Counted from the first letter of the stretch, positions 9,092 through 19,088 are shown. The stretch is DNA of 64,000 nt from Nitrospina sp. UBA6727 (GCA_002454045.1 DKID01000002.1:1-64000), one strand, 5' to 3'. Numbers and translations are program-made. Notes: a model not told the origin generated them from the sequence alone.

Positions 9092-10827
9092 AGTTTCGAG
9101 GAACGGCTCTGATGTCGGCTGTTTTCCTTGGGCTGGTTCTTTATTATTTCTTCGTGGACCTTCCCGCCGAAAAAAAAGCAACGGTTACAAAAGAACATGC
9201 CAGAAAGATATTCCCTCTTGAAATAGAAAAGGTGATTGAGTTTTCTTTAGTTGGTAATGGCGATCCTATAACCTTGCAGCGCAAGGCTACGCAAGGCTGG
9301 GAACTCACCCGTCCCCTTTCGGCGCCCGCCGACTCTGGCGAAGTGGAAGCCTTCTTGTCAGAAATTGCAAACCTTGAAAAAACCCGAGTGGTTGAAGAAA
9401 ATCCTGCAGACCTTTCCACTTATGGACTGAGCGCTCCGTTTCTTAAAATCCATTTCAAGTTTGAAAATAAAAAAGAGGCGACTTTGTTACTAGGTGACGA
9501 AAGCCCGATGAGAGGCGGCCTTTACGCTAGACGGGAAAGTCGTCCCGCCGTGATGATAGCCTCTACATCCAGCTCCCGATTTGAAAAATCCGTTTACAGT
9601 TTTCGCGACAAAACTCTTATTAACTTCAGCACAGGTGCCATCGAGCGAATACAAATCATCAGAGAGGAAAATCCTTTAGAGTTAAAAAAGAAAGACGATG
9701 TCTGGACAATCTCAGGAGATATCAATGCCCCGGGAGACAAGGATGTCATCATGAACTTTCTTCAGTCCATTCAATTTTCCAAAGCCAAAGAGTTTGTAGA
9801 TGAAGATCCGGATTCTCTGAAACCTTATGGGCTGAACTCGCCTAGACTGAAACTAATTCTGGAAAGCGAAAAAGGAGAGATTCACACGCTTTCCTTCGGC
9901 AACCAAAAAAAAGGGGAAGGCTATTTCTGCAAAATTAATGATTCCAAAAATATCGTGCTGGCATCCGTAAGACTGTTTGACACGCTTTCCCAAAAGACCG
10001 TGGAGTTTCTTGAAAAAACATTGCTGGCGTTTGAGGAAGAAAAAGTTTTTGAATTGTCACTACGGTCTGGAAACGAAACCATCCGCGTGGTCCGCGGGGA
10101 AAACAATGATTGGGACATCCAAAGTCCAATCGAAACAAACGCCGACTTGTCCACCGTTAACAGTCTACTCTTTGACCTCAAAGAATCTAAGATTACGGAG
10201 TTCGTAAAAATCGCCGTCGTCGCGCCAAAAAAATTTGGTTTAGATATCCCCCAGAAATCTTTCAGCCTGAAAATGAAAGACGGGAAAACATGGGTCCTGA
10301 AATTCGGCGATCAAACCGACGATGGCAAACAGACATTCGCCAACCGAACCGGCGAGTCAACCGTATTTTTAATTTCCAAAGAAGTAGTCAACAAATTGTT
10401 TCGTAGCCTTCATGATTTAAGAAATAAAAAGTTGCTGGAATTTGAAAGCGCAGAAGTGAATAAAATTTTAATCAAAACTCCCGACAAACTCTTTGAGTTG
10501 AAGAAAAAAGGGGCGGAATGGCGCCTCGAAAAACCTAAAAAAATTAAGACCCAACACATCGGCCAAGATCTAATTTGGACCCTGAAAGGATTGGAATTTA
10601 ATTCTATCGTCACCCCGCCCCTGCCCGGGAATCTCGCGGGACTAGACGCCCCGTTGTTTTCCGTCAGCCTTTGGAAAGATGAACTGGAAAAAGTCGCCGC
10701 CTTGAAGGTCGGGAAACTTGTTGAGCAAAAGCAGGAATACATCGTTCAAGTTGGAAACCAGCAATATCGAGTTGAGAACAAATTCCTCGAATCCATCCCG
10801 TCCGACCTAGAAAAACTCATACCTTAA
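9088..10827 (+). CDS. DUF4340 domain protein, membrane-anchored
   Basis: 579 residues from the ATG at 9088, chosen over an earlier in-frame start inside the upstream gene because it forms an ATGA coupling and begins a clean membrane anchor (residues 3-22). The rest is a periplasmic, lysine- and glutamate-rich region with about four repeats of a unit that reads roughly as 'W.I..P.....D...V..LL..L......FV' (for example near 90-130, 240-280 and 370-400). This is the DUF4340 repeat. It is the last gene of the ABC operon and DUF4340 proteins commonly accompany GldG; its function is unknown. Confidence 0.87.
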   Translation: MKFRGTALMSAVFLGLVLYYFFVDLPAEKKATVTKEHARKIFPLEIEKVIEFSLVGNGDPITLQRKATQGWELTRPLSAPADSGEVEAFLSEIANLEKTRVVEENPADLSTYGLSAPFLKIHFKFENKKEATLLLGDESPMRGGLYARRESRPAVMIASTSSSRFEKSVYSFRDKTLINFSTGAIERIQIIREENPLELKKKDDVWTISGDINAPGDKDVIMNFLQSIQFSKAKEFVDEDPDSLKPYGLNSPRLKLILESEKGEIHTLSFGNQKKGEGYFCKINDSKNIVLASVRLFDTLSQKTVEFLEKTLLAFEEEKVFELSLRSGNETIRVVRGENNDWDIQSPIETNADLSTVNSLLFDLKESKITEFVKIAVVAPKKFGLDIPQKSFSLKMKDGKTWVLKFGDQTDDGKQTFANRTGESTVFLISKEVVNKLFRSLHDLRNKKLLEFESAEVNKILIKTPDKLFELKKKGAEWRLEKPKKIKTQHIGQDLIWTLKGLEFNSIVTPPLPGNLAGLDAPLFSVSLWKDELEKVAALKVGKLVEQKQEYIVQVGNQQYRVENKFLESIPSDLEKLIP

Positions 10828-11647
10828 TCGACATTTTCAAACCGTCGGAATCGCAAAATAATCTGGTTTTGATGTCCCCCTCCTCATATACCTTATGTAG
10901 AATATAATTTCTAAATCACACATTATGTGGAGCAGGCAAATAACGAAACTCAAAAAAGCAGTTTTGTTGCTCCAGATAACTCCATATAAAACAAAGCGTA
11001 ACAGTTTCTCCGCGGTTTTTTTTCAAACAACCCTTGACAGACACTATATGCAGTGGTAGTTTCCGCATAGCATACAACATAAGGGAAATGTGTCCTGTGT
11101 GTAGCAACGGCAAAAATGCTTGTTTCGTCTCCAGATAAAAGAATTAATTGCGAACAGTTACAGATCTTCCAACGGCGGGTTACTAGAAATGCAGGTTCCA
11201 GAAAGATGAGTGAATTGCACATGCATCCCAAATTTGGTTTATCAGAAGTGGCCAGCGGGATGCGTGCCAGTCCCAAACCCCTAAATGTTTTGAGCGCCAG
11301 CCGAATCCTCTGCTCCATCTCGGTAAGTGATGCCCATCCAATTGGCGTTGAACGGAACCTCTTTTCAGCGTTAGGTTTACGACGCAATAGTAACCCGCCT
11401 CCCTTCTTCAGATGCGCCCCGTCTTTTCGAAAGTTCGCAGGTGTTGCTAGTAGTGTGCGCCTCCATGTCAAGGACGGTTGTTAGACGGAACTACTTTTAT
11501 CCGGGAAAGGCGGGGCGTTAATCCTCTTTTCCCGTTTCTTTGCTTTGAAGAAAATTACCGAACAGACGCGCCGTCGCGAATTATTTTTAATCGCTTTCCT
11601 CCTCCCGCTTGTTTATAATCCCGCAATAACTAATCGCGGGAGATGTT
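10828..11647. other. 820-base region without a convincing gene
   Basis: Open frames on both strands (for example 11116-11484 plus and 10950-11471 minus) have compositions unlike the neighbours and no ribosome sites, and I recognise nothing in them. A promoter-like pair TTGACA (11034-11039) and TAGTTT (11057-11062) with 17-base spacing lies on the plus strand. Near 11367 and 11476 the plus strand reads GCGTTAGG and GTTAGAC, which resemble integron core sites but lack partners. It may be a decayed gene, a regulatory RNA or simply spacer. Confidence 0.4.
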
Positions 11648-12130
11648 GTGAACAAGGCCTCCATTGATTCGTCCCCCATCATTCCTTGCAAGGGGGATTA
11701 CCTTCCCCGGTATGCGTACGGAGGCGATGCTGGCGCCGATTTAAAATCTGCGGAGTCCCGAACAATCGCGCCTCGCGACCGGTCCCTCGTTGGCACCGGA
11801 ATTCGATTAGAACTTCCCGAAGGGTACGTCGGTTTGATCTGGCCCCGCAGCGGAACGGCGGTTAAACTCGGACTTGACTGCGGCGCTGGCGTGATTGACT
11901 CGCATTATCGCGGCGAAATAAAAGTCCTTCTCTTCAACCATTCCGATGTTCAAATCCATATTCGGTCTGGAGACCGCATCGCCCAATTGATCATCCAAAA
12001 AGTGGAGACGGTCAAATTTATATTCAGCGACCATTTGAGCGAAACCGCCCGCAACACCGCAGGCTTCGGGTCAACGGGAGATCTTCCCGTCGCAAATTCC
12101 GGTCACGGAGATGTGAAATTGAGACCATGA
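11648..12130 (+). CDS. dut: dUTP pyrophosphatase
   Basis: Hydrolyses dUTP to dUMP and pyrophosphate, keeping uracil out of DNA and feeding thymidylate synthesis. All five trimeric dUTPase motifs are present in order: GDAGADLKS, WPRSGTAVK, GVIDSHYRGEI with the catalytic aspartate, GDRIAQLII, and the C-terminal arm RNTAGFGSTG. The length of 160 residues is slightly long because of a short tail after motif 5. The start is GTG at 11648 with GGGAG upstream. It is followed by the Nfu gene on the same strand after 77 bases. Confidence 0.95.
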   Translation: MNKASIDSSPIIPCKGDYLPRYAYGGDAGADLKSAESRTIAPRDRSLVGTGIRLELPEGYVGLIWPRSGTAVKLGLDCGAGVIDSHYRGEIKVLLFNHSDVQIHIRSGDRIAQLIIQKVETVKFIFSDHLSETARNTAGFGSTGDLPVANSGHGDVKLRP

Positions 12131-12207
12131 CATTCACCCTCCGCGGATGAAAAATTCAGCTATAATAGGAACATCTTTTTTCACGACACTAATTTTGTAG
12201 GCATCGC

Positions 12208-12891
12208 ATGGGATTTTTAGCTTGGATACAAAAACAGTTTGGGATTCCTGTTACGGTTGCGGAAGAGAAAAAAATTCGGGCTTCACCGCCACCGACACAA
12301 GGACAATTTAAGGTGCTCCGCATACAACCAACCCCCAACCCGGACGCCTTCCAATTTATCTTAAACGGCAGAGCCATCGGGACGGGCACGAAGACGTTCG
12401 ACACTCCAGATGACGCTGGGGATGACGCGATGGCCAAAACCTTATTTGATATTTTCGGAATACAAAGTATTTATGTAAAAGAAAACTTCGTCACCATCAC
12501 CAAAGCCAATGTCGTGGGGTGGCACACGATCATGGAAAAAATAGGTGCCGCCATCGAAACGCATCTAAAATTTTATGAAACAGGGGACGAAGCAGAAGGA
12601 GACAACGACGTTCATCCGGTATTGGACAACTTCAACAAGGAAGATTTTTTCGATTACAACGACGAACGAAAAACAGAAGTGATCAACGCCCTACTCGATA
12701 TTGCCATTCGCCCCGCTCTCGCGAATGATGGCGGCGGCATCAATCTTTTATCCGTGGAAGACAAGACCATCAAAGTTCACTATCAAGGGGCTTGCGGAAG
12801 TTGCCCCAGCTCGACCACCGGGACGCTGCAATACATCGAGCAATTCATGAAAGACGCCATTCACCCCGACGTCGAAGTTCAGGCGAACTGA
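12208..12891 (+). CDS. Nfu-type Fe-S cluster scaffold
   Basis: Carries and delivers Fe-S clusters to apoproteins. The 227-residue protein has an Nfu N-terminal domain (about 38-130, starting IQPTPNPDAFQFI) and a NifU-like C-terminal domain (about 150-227). The cluster-binding CxxC is C196/C199 in ACGSCPSS. This arrangement is that of Nfu proteins and not of full-length NifU. A TATAAT-like box near 12163 lies upstream, but I see no matching -35 element. Confidence 0.93.
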   Translation: MGFLAWIQKQFGIPVTVAEEKKIRASPPPTQGQFKVLRIQPTPNPDAFQFILNGRAIGTGTKTFDTPDDAGDDAMAKTLFDIFGIQSIYVKENFVTITKANVVGWHTIMEKIGAAIETHLKFYETGDEAEGDNDVHPVLDNFNKEDFFDYNDERKTEVINALLDIAIRPALANDGGGINLLSVEDKTIKVHYQGACGSCPSSTTGTLQYIEQFMKDAIHPDVEVQAN

Positions 12892-12974
12892 CCGCCGCGA
12901 CGCCGGTGGCAACAGCCCGAATCTCATTCGTCCCGCCTACCCCAATTCCCAGCGGCGAAAATTTTTGATTCCCT

Positions 12975-14111
12975 TCATCCTGAACTAAGTTTTTTGTGTT
13001 CGTTGATCGCGTAACGATCCGTCATCCCGGAGACGTAGTCGCAAATCTGGCGTTCACGCGGTCCCCATTTTGAATTGTCCCGGACCGATTCAGGAAGCAA
13101 CTCGGGCTTTGTCGTATATGCCGCAAAGATTCCTTCCAACGTCAACTCGGCGTTAGATTCCATACGCAATACTTTGTGGTGGGAATACATGTTTTTATGG
13201 AGGAATTGTTTTAACTCTTTATTTTTTTCGGCGACCTCTTTTCCAAACGTCGCAATACGAACGGGCGCACGACGCACATCATCCACCGTGCCGACTTGAT
13301 ATTGCTTGATGTTCCGCCACGTGGCTTTGCGGAAATCGCTGATGACCTCGTTGATGATGCTACGAACCACTTGGTATTTTTTCAGTTTAAAGTCCAAGCC
13401 CGTATATTGCGCATCGAATCTTTTTTCATTCTCTTCCCAGAGCGCCACTTTCCTTAACTGACTTAGATCGAGCAGGTTGGAGGTGATCCCGTCGTCGAGA
13501 TCGTGGGCGTTGTAGGCAATGCCATCAGCAAAATCGGCGACCTGCGCTTCCAACGAAGGGAAACGAACCGCGTCGTCAGAAGTGATGGGGTTCTCTTTGT
13601 CCTGCGAGTGTTTGCTAATTCCCTCCATCACCTCCCAAGTCAGGTTGAGTCCATCAAACTCTGGATAACGTTTTTCCAGCAACTTCACAATTCTCAAACT
13701 CTGCTTGTTATGTTCAAAACCGCCATGGTCTTTCATCAACCGGTTCAACACGTTTTGCCCCGTATGCCCAAATGGAGGATGACCCAAATCGTGCGACAGG
13801 GCGACCGCTTCCACAAGGTCTTCATTGAGCTGTAATGATTTGCAAATGGAACGGGCAATTTGCGCGACTTCAAGGGAGTGGGTAAGACGGTTCCGATAGT
13901 AGTCCCCTTCGTGATAGATAAAAACCTGGGTTTTATGTTCCAGCCTTCTGAATGCAGAGGTGTGGATGATCCGATCGCGGTCTCTTTGAAATCGAGTCCG
14001 GTAGAGGTGTTCCTTTTCCTCATGGCGACGCCCTTGGCTCTCCCCGCTTTTCATCGCGTAGGAAGCCATGAAGTTGGTTTCAATATTTTCAAGATCTTGC
14101 CGCGTGATCAA
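12975..14111 (-). CDS. Deoxyguanosinetriphosphate triphosphohydrolase-like HD protein
   Basis: An HD-superfamily phosphohydrolase expected to cleave dNTPs to deoxynucleoside and triphosphate, affecting nucleotide pools. HSLEVAQIARSI supplies the first metal histidine and ALSHDLGHPPFGH the HD pair. The family hallmark HTSAFRRLEHKTQVF and the late region FADGIAYNAHDLDD are present. The open frame extends to 14273, but the extra sequence is not protein-like and overlaps the promoter at 14245-14273. A TTG start at 14111 (ITRQDL..) gives the family's usual N-terminus; an ATG at 14069 is the alternative. Confidence 0.9.
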   Translation of the reverse strand: MITRQDLENIETNFMASYAMKSGESQGRRHEEKEHLYRTRFQRDRDRIIHTSAFRRLEHKTQVFIYHEGDYYRNRLTHSLEVAQIARSICKSLQLNEDLVEAVALSHDLGHPPFGHTGQNVLNRLMKDHGGFEHNKQSLRIVKLLEKRYPEFDGLNLTWEVMEGISKHSQDKENPITSDDAVRFPSLEAQVADFADGIAYNAHDLDDGITSNLLDLSQLRKVALWEENEKRFDAQYTGLDFKLKKYQVVRSIINEVISDFRKATWRNIKQYQVGTVDDVRRAPVRIATFGKEVAEKNKELKQFLHKNMYSHHKVLRMESNAELTLEGIFAAYTTKPELLPESVRDNSKWGPRERQICDYVSGMTDRYAINEHKKLSSG

Positions 14112-14244
14112 GATGCAACCCGATGCTTTAATGGTGAGTAAGAAATACGATGACCAGCAGAGAGCGGACGCGCAAAATTGAAAAACCTTGGGAACACATT
14201 GCGCCCCGCGGTCTTTATAATCCCGTGATGTAGCGGATGGGTTA

Positions 14245-14273
14245 ATTCTAATCAAATTCACGGCAAGCGTCAA
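14245..14273 (-). promoter_or_regulatory. Sigma-70 type promoter for the dGTPase-like gene
   Basis: On the minus strand TTGACG is followed after exactly 17 bases by TAGAAT. It points at the dGTPase-like gene and would start the transcript around 14237, leaving a leader of about 125 bases before the TTG start. Confidence 0.6.
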
Positions 14274-14628
14274 CTTGCTAGGAAATTAGCGGGGGAATCA
14301 ACGCCGCCGACCAAAAAATATTGCAACACTGTTTCGGTTCGTCCCAAAAAATTGTCGAGAAAAAATTGGATTTTGCGGCAAAATTACTTTATAAAAGACG
14401 GCCTCATGGTAGAGTAGCAATCCCATAAGGGACGGATTCCGCTTCAGTTTTTTTCTTCCCGATGCTGGGAACCGCGCACCTTGACAGCCCGTTTTTTCTT
14501 CTGGACTCTGCACATTCGAGAGCACCGCACTGGGACATAAGTTTATTCGTCCAGACGTTGTTGTACATAAGTAAGGAAGAACGGCGCCTGTAAAATTTAT
14601 CGATAACCCAATCAGAAAAAATTACAGA
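14274..14628. other. Intergenic region, divergent dGTPase-like and aminotransferase genes
   Basis: The 355 bases separate divergent genes. A TTGACA at 14481-14486 followed after 17 bases by GACTCT is a weak plus-strand promoter candidate for the aminotransferase. I see no tRNA, terminator hairpin or riboswitch that I can identify. The minus-strand frame through this region runs into the aminotransferase gene and is a shadow. Confidence 0.4.
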
Positions 14629-15774
14629 ATGAAAAAAAAATATCTGCTCGCACCAGGTCCCACCCCCGTCCCAGAACATGTGTTGCTGGAAATGGCTCTT
14701 CCCATGCAACATCACCGGACTCCCCAGTTCAACAAAATATTTGCCGAAGCCGCGGAAGGAGCCAAGTATCTTTTTCAGACCAAGCAGGATGTGCTGATTC
14801 TTGCCTCTACCGGAACAGGGGCGATGGAAGGTTGCGTGACGAATCTGTTTTCGCCCGGGGAAAAAGTGTTGGTCGTGAATGGAGGAAAGTTCGGGGAACG
14901 GTGGGGGGAAATTTCCAAGACGTTTGGCCTCACCGTTGTCTGGCACGATGTGAAATGGGGCGAAGCCGCCGACCCAAAAAAAATCGCATCCATCTTGGCG
15001 CGTGATAAAGAAATAAAAGCCATCATGGTTCAGGCTAGCGAAACATCAACAACCGCCGCCCACCCCATTGAAGCCTTGTCACAGCTGACCCGCGACCGGG
15101 AAGATGTTTTACTGATCGTCGACGGAATCACCAGCGTCGGAGTTGTCGACATACCGATGGACGAATGGAAAATCGACGCCCTTGTGACCGGGTCGCAAAA
15201 ATCCTTGCAACTTCCGCCCGGCCTTGCGTTGGTGTGCCTCAGCGAAAAGGCTTGGAGTTTCGCGGACCAATCAACCTGCCCGCGATTTTATTTCGACTTC
15301 AAAAAGGAACGCAAAAATCTTGCCAACCAAACTTCCGCCTACACGCCCGCCGTTTCTCTGGTCACAGGACTCCGCGCCGTTCTGCGGGATATTCAAGACG
15401 AAGGCTTAAGCAATGTTTTCAAACGCCACGACCGTCTTGCCAGAGCAACCCGCGCCGCCATTCAGGCTTTGGGTTTGCGCATGGTTGCGCCAGATTGCCC
15501 CGCCACAAGCGCGACGGGAGTATTCGTTCCAGACGGAGTCGACGGAGGAAAACTGGTCAAAAGTCTGCGCGACGAATTTGGCGTAACCTTGGCGGGCGGA
15601 CAAGATCAGTGGAAAGGAAAAGTTTTGCGGATTGCCCACCTCGGTTATGTGGACACCTTCGACATCATCATTGCGATTTCGGCTTTGGAGATGGCGCTTA
15701 AAAAATTCGGCGTCCAAATCCAGTTGGGCAAAGGCGTGGCCGCCGCTCAGGAAATACTACTAGAAGCTTATTGA
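14629..15774 (+). CDS. Class V aminotransferase (serine-pyruvate/alanine-glyoxylate type)
   Basis: PLP enzyme of 381 residues. It begins YLLAPGPTPVPEHV, contains the cofactor-binding STGTGAMEG, and has the lysine that binds PLP at K191 within GSQKSLQLPPG. Family members transaminate serine, alanine or glyoxylate, and some act as phosphoserine aminotransferase. The serA gene follows 46 bases downstream on the same strand, so I infer a role in serine synthesis, possibly the transamination after SerA, but this is context only. The only ribosome-site candidate is a weak purine stretch. Confidence 0.9.
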   Translation: MKKKYLLAPGPTPVPEHVLLEMALPMQHHRTPQFNKIFAEAAEGAKYLFQTKQDVLILASTGTGAMEGCVTNLFSPGEKVLVVNGGKFGERWGEISKTFGLTVVWHDVKWGEAADPKKIASILARDKEIKAIMVQASETSTTAAHPIEALSQLTRDREDVLLIVDGITSVGVVDIPMDEWKIDALVTGSQKSLQLPPGLALVCLSEKAWSFADQSTCPRFYFDFKKERKNLANQTSAYTPAVSLVTGLRAVLRDIQDEGLSNVFKRHDRLARATRAAIQALGLRMVAPDCPATSATGVFVPDGVDGGKLVKSLRDEFGVTLAGGQDQWKGKVLRIAHLGYVDTFDIIIAISALEMALKKFGVQIQLGKGVAAAQEILLEAY

Positions 15775-15820
15775 AGGAACCGCGGCGGTTGCGTCCGGTC
15801 ATTACATTTTGGAGTTGCGA

Positions 15821-17398
15821 ATGAAAGTTCTTGTTTCCGACAACCTCGCCGCGACGGGGGTAGAAATTCTCGAAAAAGAATCTGGGATGGAGGTCGATGT
15901 TAAGACCGGCTTGCCCAAAGAGGAATTGATTAAAATCATTCCCGCCTACGATGGCTTAATCGTCCGCAGCGCTACCAAAGTGGTCGCCGAAATTATTGAT
16001 GCGGCGGACAATTTGAAAGTAATCGGCAGGGCGGGCATCGGGGTTGACAATATAGACTTGTCGGCGGCGGGAAAAAAAGGAATTGTCGTGATGAACGCGC
16101 CGGAAGGAAACATCATCACCACCGCTGAACACACGATGGCGTTGTTGATGTCCATGTCGCGAAATATTCCGCAAGCTCGTTCCGCTCTGAAAAATAAAAA
16201 ATGGGCGCCGAAAGAATTTATGGGCGTGGAGCTTTTTGAAAAAACCTTGGGGATTATCGGGTTGGGACGAATCGGCTCCATAGTCGCCGAACGAGCGCGA
16301 GCTTTTCACATGAAGATCGTGGTGTTTGATCCTTACATCTCTCAGGAGCGGGCTGAAAAACTCGGGGTCGAACTGGTGGAACTGAAATATTTATTGGAAC
16401 GCGCCGACTTCTTGACTCTTCACACGCCGGGGCTTTCCGGCAAGGCGTTGCTGGGGAAAGAAGAGTTTCAACAAATGAAACCCGGTGTCCGCATTGTCAA
16501 CTGCGCCCGAGGTTCGTTGATTGACGACGCGGCTTTAATCGCAGCCATTCAATCCAAAATCGTTGCCGGTGCCGCGCTGGATGTATATCACAAAGAACCG
16601 CTTGACCTCGACAGTCCTCTCTTGCAAGTGGACGAAATTATCTGCACCCCACACCTAGGAGCCTCCACCGGGGAAGCGCAGGAGAAAGTGGCGATTGCGA
16701 TTTGCGATCAGATCATCGACTACCTTAAATACGGCAACGTCCGCAACGCGGTCAATGTTCCATCCATTGATGCCGAAACGTTAGTCAAGATAAAACCTTA
16801 TCTCGTTCTGGGCGAAGACCTTGGGAATTTTATTTTTCAACTTGTCGATGGTCCCGTTACCCGCGTTGAAATTCAATACAACGGCGAAGTTTCCACTATG
16901 AATGTAGAGCCGGTGACCATCGCTATTTTGAAAGGACTCTTCAACCGTTCGCTCGAAGGAATCAACATGGTGAACGCCCCCTTCATCGCGAAGGAAAGAG
17001 GAATCGAAGTGCAAGAATCCAAGAGCAACGAGGTGCGCGAATATACCAGCACGGTTCAGGTACAAGTCGCCTCCAAAAATGTAACCCGCCAAGTCACCGG
17101 TAGTATTTTTGGAAACGGAGATTCCAGGATCGTGCAGTTTGACGATTACAACATGGAAGCCGTCTTATCCAAAAACATGCTCGTGCTACAAAACATGGAT
17201 GTCCCCGGCGTGATCGGGAACTTGGGAAACATTCTCGGGAAAAATAACTTGAACATCGCAGGCTTTCATCTGGGTCGTCACACAGAGGAAGGCAAAGCCG
17301 TCGCCATCATCAACATCGATTCCCCGCCCACCACCGAAACACTGCGGGATTTACGCAACGCCCCCAACATTCTCAGCGTTCACAGCGTTACGCTTTAG
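15821..17398 (+). CDS. serA: D-3-phosphoglycerate dehydrogenase
   Basis: Catalyses the first step of serine synthesis, oxidising 3-phosphoglycerate with NAD. The 525-residue protein has the substrate- and NAD-binding domains (GLGRIGSIVAERA Rossmann loop, NCARGSLIDD with the catalytic arginine, TPHLGASTGEA with the catalytic histidine). The intervening ASB domain (about 315-440) and a C-terminal ACT domain (about 450-525) follow; the ACT domain is where serine feedback acts in related enzymes. The ATG at 15821 has GGAG six bases upstream, which decides against the earlier TTG at 15809. Likely co-transcribed with the aminotransferase. Confidence 0.96.
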   Translation: MKVLVSDNLAATGVEILEKESGMEVDVKTGLPKEELIKIIPAYDGLIVRSATKVVAEIIDAADNLKVIGRAGIGVDNIDLSAAGKKGIVVMNAPEGNIITTAEHTMALLMSMSRNIPQARSALKNKKWAPKEFMGVELFEKTLGIIGLGRIGSIVAERARAFHMKIVVFDPYISQERAEKLGVELVELKYLLERADFLTLHTPGLSGKALLGKEEFQQMKPGVRIVNCARGSLIDDAALIAAIQSKIVAGAALDVYHKEPLDLDSPLLQVDEIICTPHLGASTGEAQEKVAIAICDQIIDYLKYGNVRNAVNVPSIDAETLVKIKPYLVLGEDLGNFIFQLVDGPVTRVEIQYNGEVSTMNVEPVTIAILKGLFNRSLEGINMVNAPFIAKERGIEVQESKSNEVREYTSTVQVQVASKNVTRQVTGSIFGNGDSRIVQFDDYNMEAVLSKNMLVLQNMDVPGVIGNLGNILGKNNLNIAGFHLGRHTEEGKAVAIINIDSPPTTETLRDLRNAPNILSVHSVTL

Positions 17399-17518
17399 CG
17401 GGTGATGCAAATAAAAAAAGCGGGACTCACTTTGCTCGAGAGATGGGGGGGGGCTCATTACGCGGCGCGGAAAAACTTTTTGCCGGTCGGTAAAAGTTAT
17501 CGCTGATCGGCTTCACGC

Positions 17519-18109
17519 CTAGCGGTCGTTCTTCTGGCTATCACCTTCACCTGCGGCATCCTGACTGGGTTGCGTCTGCTCAGTTTTCTGACCAAAAACC
17601 TGGGCGATCACATCATTGATGACATCCGCCCCTAGAATGTTATAAACCGTGTTCGCGGATTTGAAATGCGGACTGGTGAAAAGGCTCAACACTTTTTTGC
17701 TGGTGTAGCCCAGCATCATAAACTCATGCGCGTAGTTTTCCGCGACCATCCTGAGAGTATCTTCGTCCGCATCTTCATCTCCTGTTGGCGGGCCCGCATC
17801 TGGATTGACATCCTCTTGAATTTCATAAACGTAAATCAAGTGCCAGCCAAATTCGGTTTTTATCGGGCCAACGATATCTCCCTCCTGAGCAGTAAACGCG
17901 GCGATTTCAAAGGGCCTGACCATAGCTCCTTTGCCGAACCATCCGAGATCGCCGCCACGTTTTTTGGAAGGGCATTCGCTATGTTCCTCCGCCAATTTAG
18001 TAAACTCTTCTCCGCCGTCAATCTTGGTTTTCAATTCGTCGGCAAGTTCTTTGGACCCTACGAGAATATGTCGGGCTTGGACTTTTTTAACTTTTCTCTC
18101 TTTTGCCAT
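17519..18109 (-). CDS. Parvulin-type peptidyl-prolyl isomerase
   Basis: 196 residues from the ATG at 18109 (MAKERKVKKVQARHILV); the longer frame upstream adds a non-homologous stretch. The PpiC rotamase domain spans about residues 10-105 with ARHILVG, GGDLGWFGKGAMVRPFE and GWHLIYV. No signal peptide is visible, so it is probably cytoplasmic. The C-terminal 90 residues are acidic and glutamine-rich and I do not recognise them. The next gene upstream (SEC-C protein) lies 88 bases away on the same strand. Confidence 0.9.
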   Translation of the reverse strand: MAKERKVKKVQARHILVGSKELADELKTKIDGGEEFTKLAEEHSECPSKKRGGDLGWFGKGAMVRPFEIAAFTAQEGDIVGPIKTEFGWHLIYVYEIQEDVNPDAGPPTGDEDADEDTLRMVAENYAHEFMMLGYTSKKVLSLFTSPHFKSANTVYNILGADVINDVIAQVFGQKTEQTQPSQDAAGEGDSQKNDR

Positions 18110-18197
18110 AATCCAATTCCGTGAAACGATGCGACGAGGCTTTCCCGTTATCGGAACCACCATCGCGATAAAAACCGCCGCCGCCTAACGATGCGAA

Positions 18198-18986
18198 TCA
18201 GTTTAACTTCAACGCGCAACATTTTTTATACTTCTTGCCGGACCCGCAGGGACAAGGTTCGTTAGGTTTTATTTTCCCTGCCTGCACCTTCGCGCCCGGC
18301 GAGTTTTTCAACAACTCCGCACCAATTTTTTTTGCCTCTTTGTAACGCCGCTTCAGTCTATCATTAAAATCTGGAATTGATTGACTGACGGCAATCAGCA
18401 TGTCGCTATTGGAAGACTCCAATTTGGCATCTTCCTTTTCCCGCAGATGTTCATCAAAAAAATAAATCGAAGAAAATATCGGCGCTTGGTTGGAGTTATC
18501 CAGTTCTAGTTTATAAAAGGAAAGTTTCAAACTGCGATTATCATTACGCGGGTCAACGTCATAAGAGTCTTCCACAAAGTATCGATCATTGCCATAGATA
18601 AAATCGAGCATTTCTTTGTTGCGCGGAAATAATTCGAAATAATTAAAATAATTTCCCGGCTGGAATTCTAGATAGGAAGTCGGATTTTTCTCGCCGTAGG
18701 CTTTCGCTTCCACAATCCTCTGCTTGAACAGGAGTATCAACTCATCCGAAACATTTTTGGAAAACTCCTCGGCGATTTGGGTTTGCACATCCGTCAATCG
18801 AGGGTGGTCGGGAAGAGGATTAAAGGTTTTATTAAAGTTAAGCTGAAAAGCAAAAGCGTTTTTCGTGTCATCCTCATCACAAAGATGCACCACGACATAG
18901 CTGTAATCAACAAAAGGATGAGTGTGATAAAAGTCTTCCAGAACATAAGTGTTCCGGTAGTCCTCTTCCGCGAACCGGTACGTCAT
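18198..18986 (-). CDS. SEC-C motif protein, otherwise unknown
   Basis: 262 residues ending in a SEC-C zinc-binding motif PCPCGSGKKYKKCC (about 244-257), as found at the C-terminus of SecA and in many uncharacterised proteins. The preceding 240 residues are rich in acidic, aromatic and asparagine residues (YRNTYVLEDFYHTHPF and similar) and match no family that I know. It probably binds a metal and a protein partner, which is inferred from the motif only. It is followed by the parvulin gene, and the DUF1566 array lies upstream on the same strand. Confidence 0.8.
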   Translation of the reverse strand: MTYRFAEEDYRNTYVLEDFYHTHPFVDYSYVVVHLCDEDDTKNAFAFQLNFNKTFNPLPDHPRLTDVQTQIAEEFSKNVSDELILLFKQRIVEAKAYGEKNPTSYLEFQPGNYFNYFELFPRNKEMLDFIYGNDRYFVEDSYDVDPRNDNRSLKLSFYKLELDNSNQAPIFSSIYFFDEHLREKEDAKLESSNSDMLIAVSQSIPDFNDRLKRRYKEAKKIGAELLKNSPGAKVQAGKIKPNEPCPCGSGKKYKKCCALKLN

Positions 18987-19088
18987 CTTCGAGTTTTCAC
19001 TCTCTTGCCGATTGATCGCCGCGTATCTTTCGATGATAATTTCCTTTCATAATTATCGCAAGTCGCCCGACTCTGCTTGTTTGGTTTC

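Noticed and set aside
10950..11471. 173-residue minus-strand frame in the gene-free region
   Set aside because: No ribosome site, arginine/cysteine-rich composition and no recognised motif; overlaps a plus-strand frame of similar quality.
11360..11485. Integron attC-like cores (GCGTTAGG and GTTAGAC)
   Set aside because: No matching inverse core or paired L/R boxes at the expected distance, and no integrase; likely chance.
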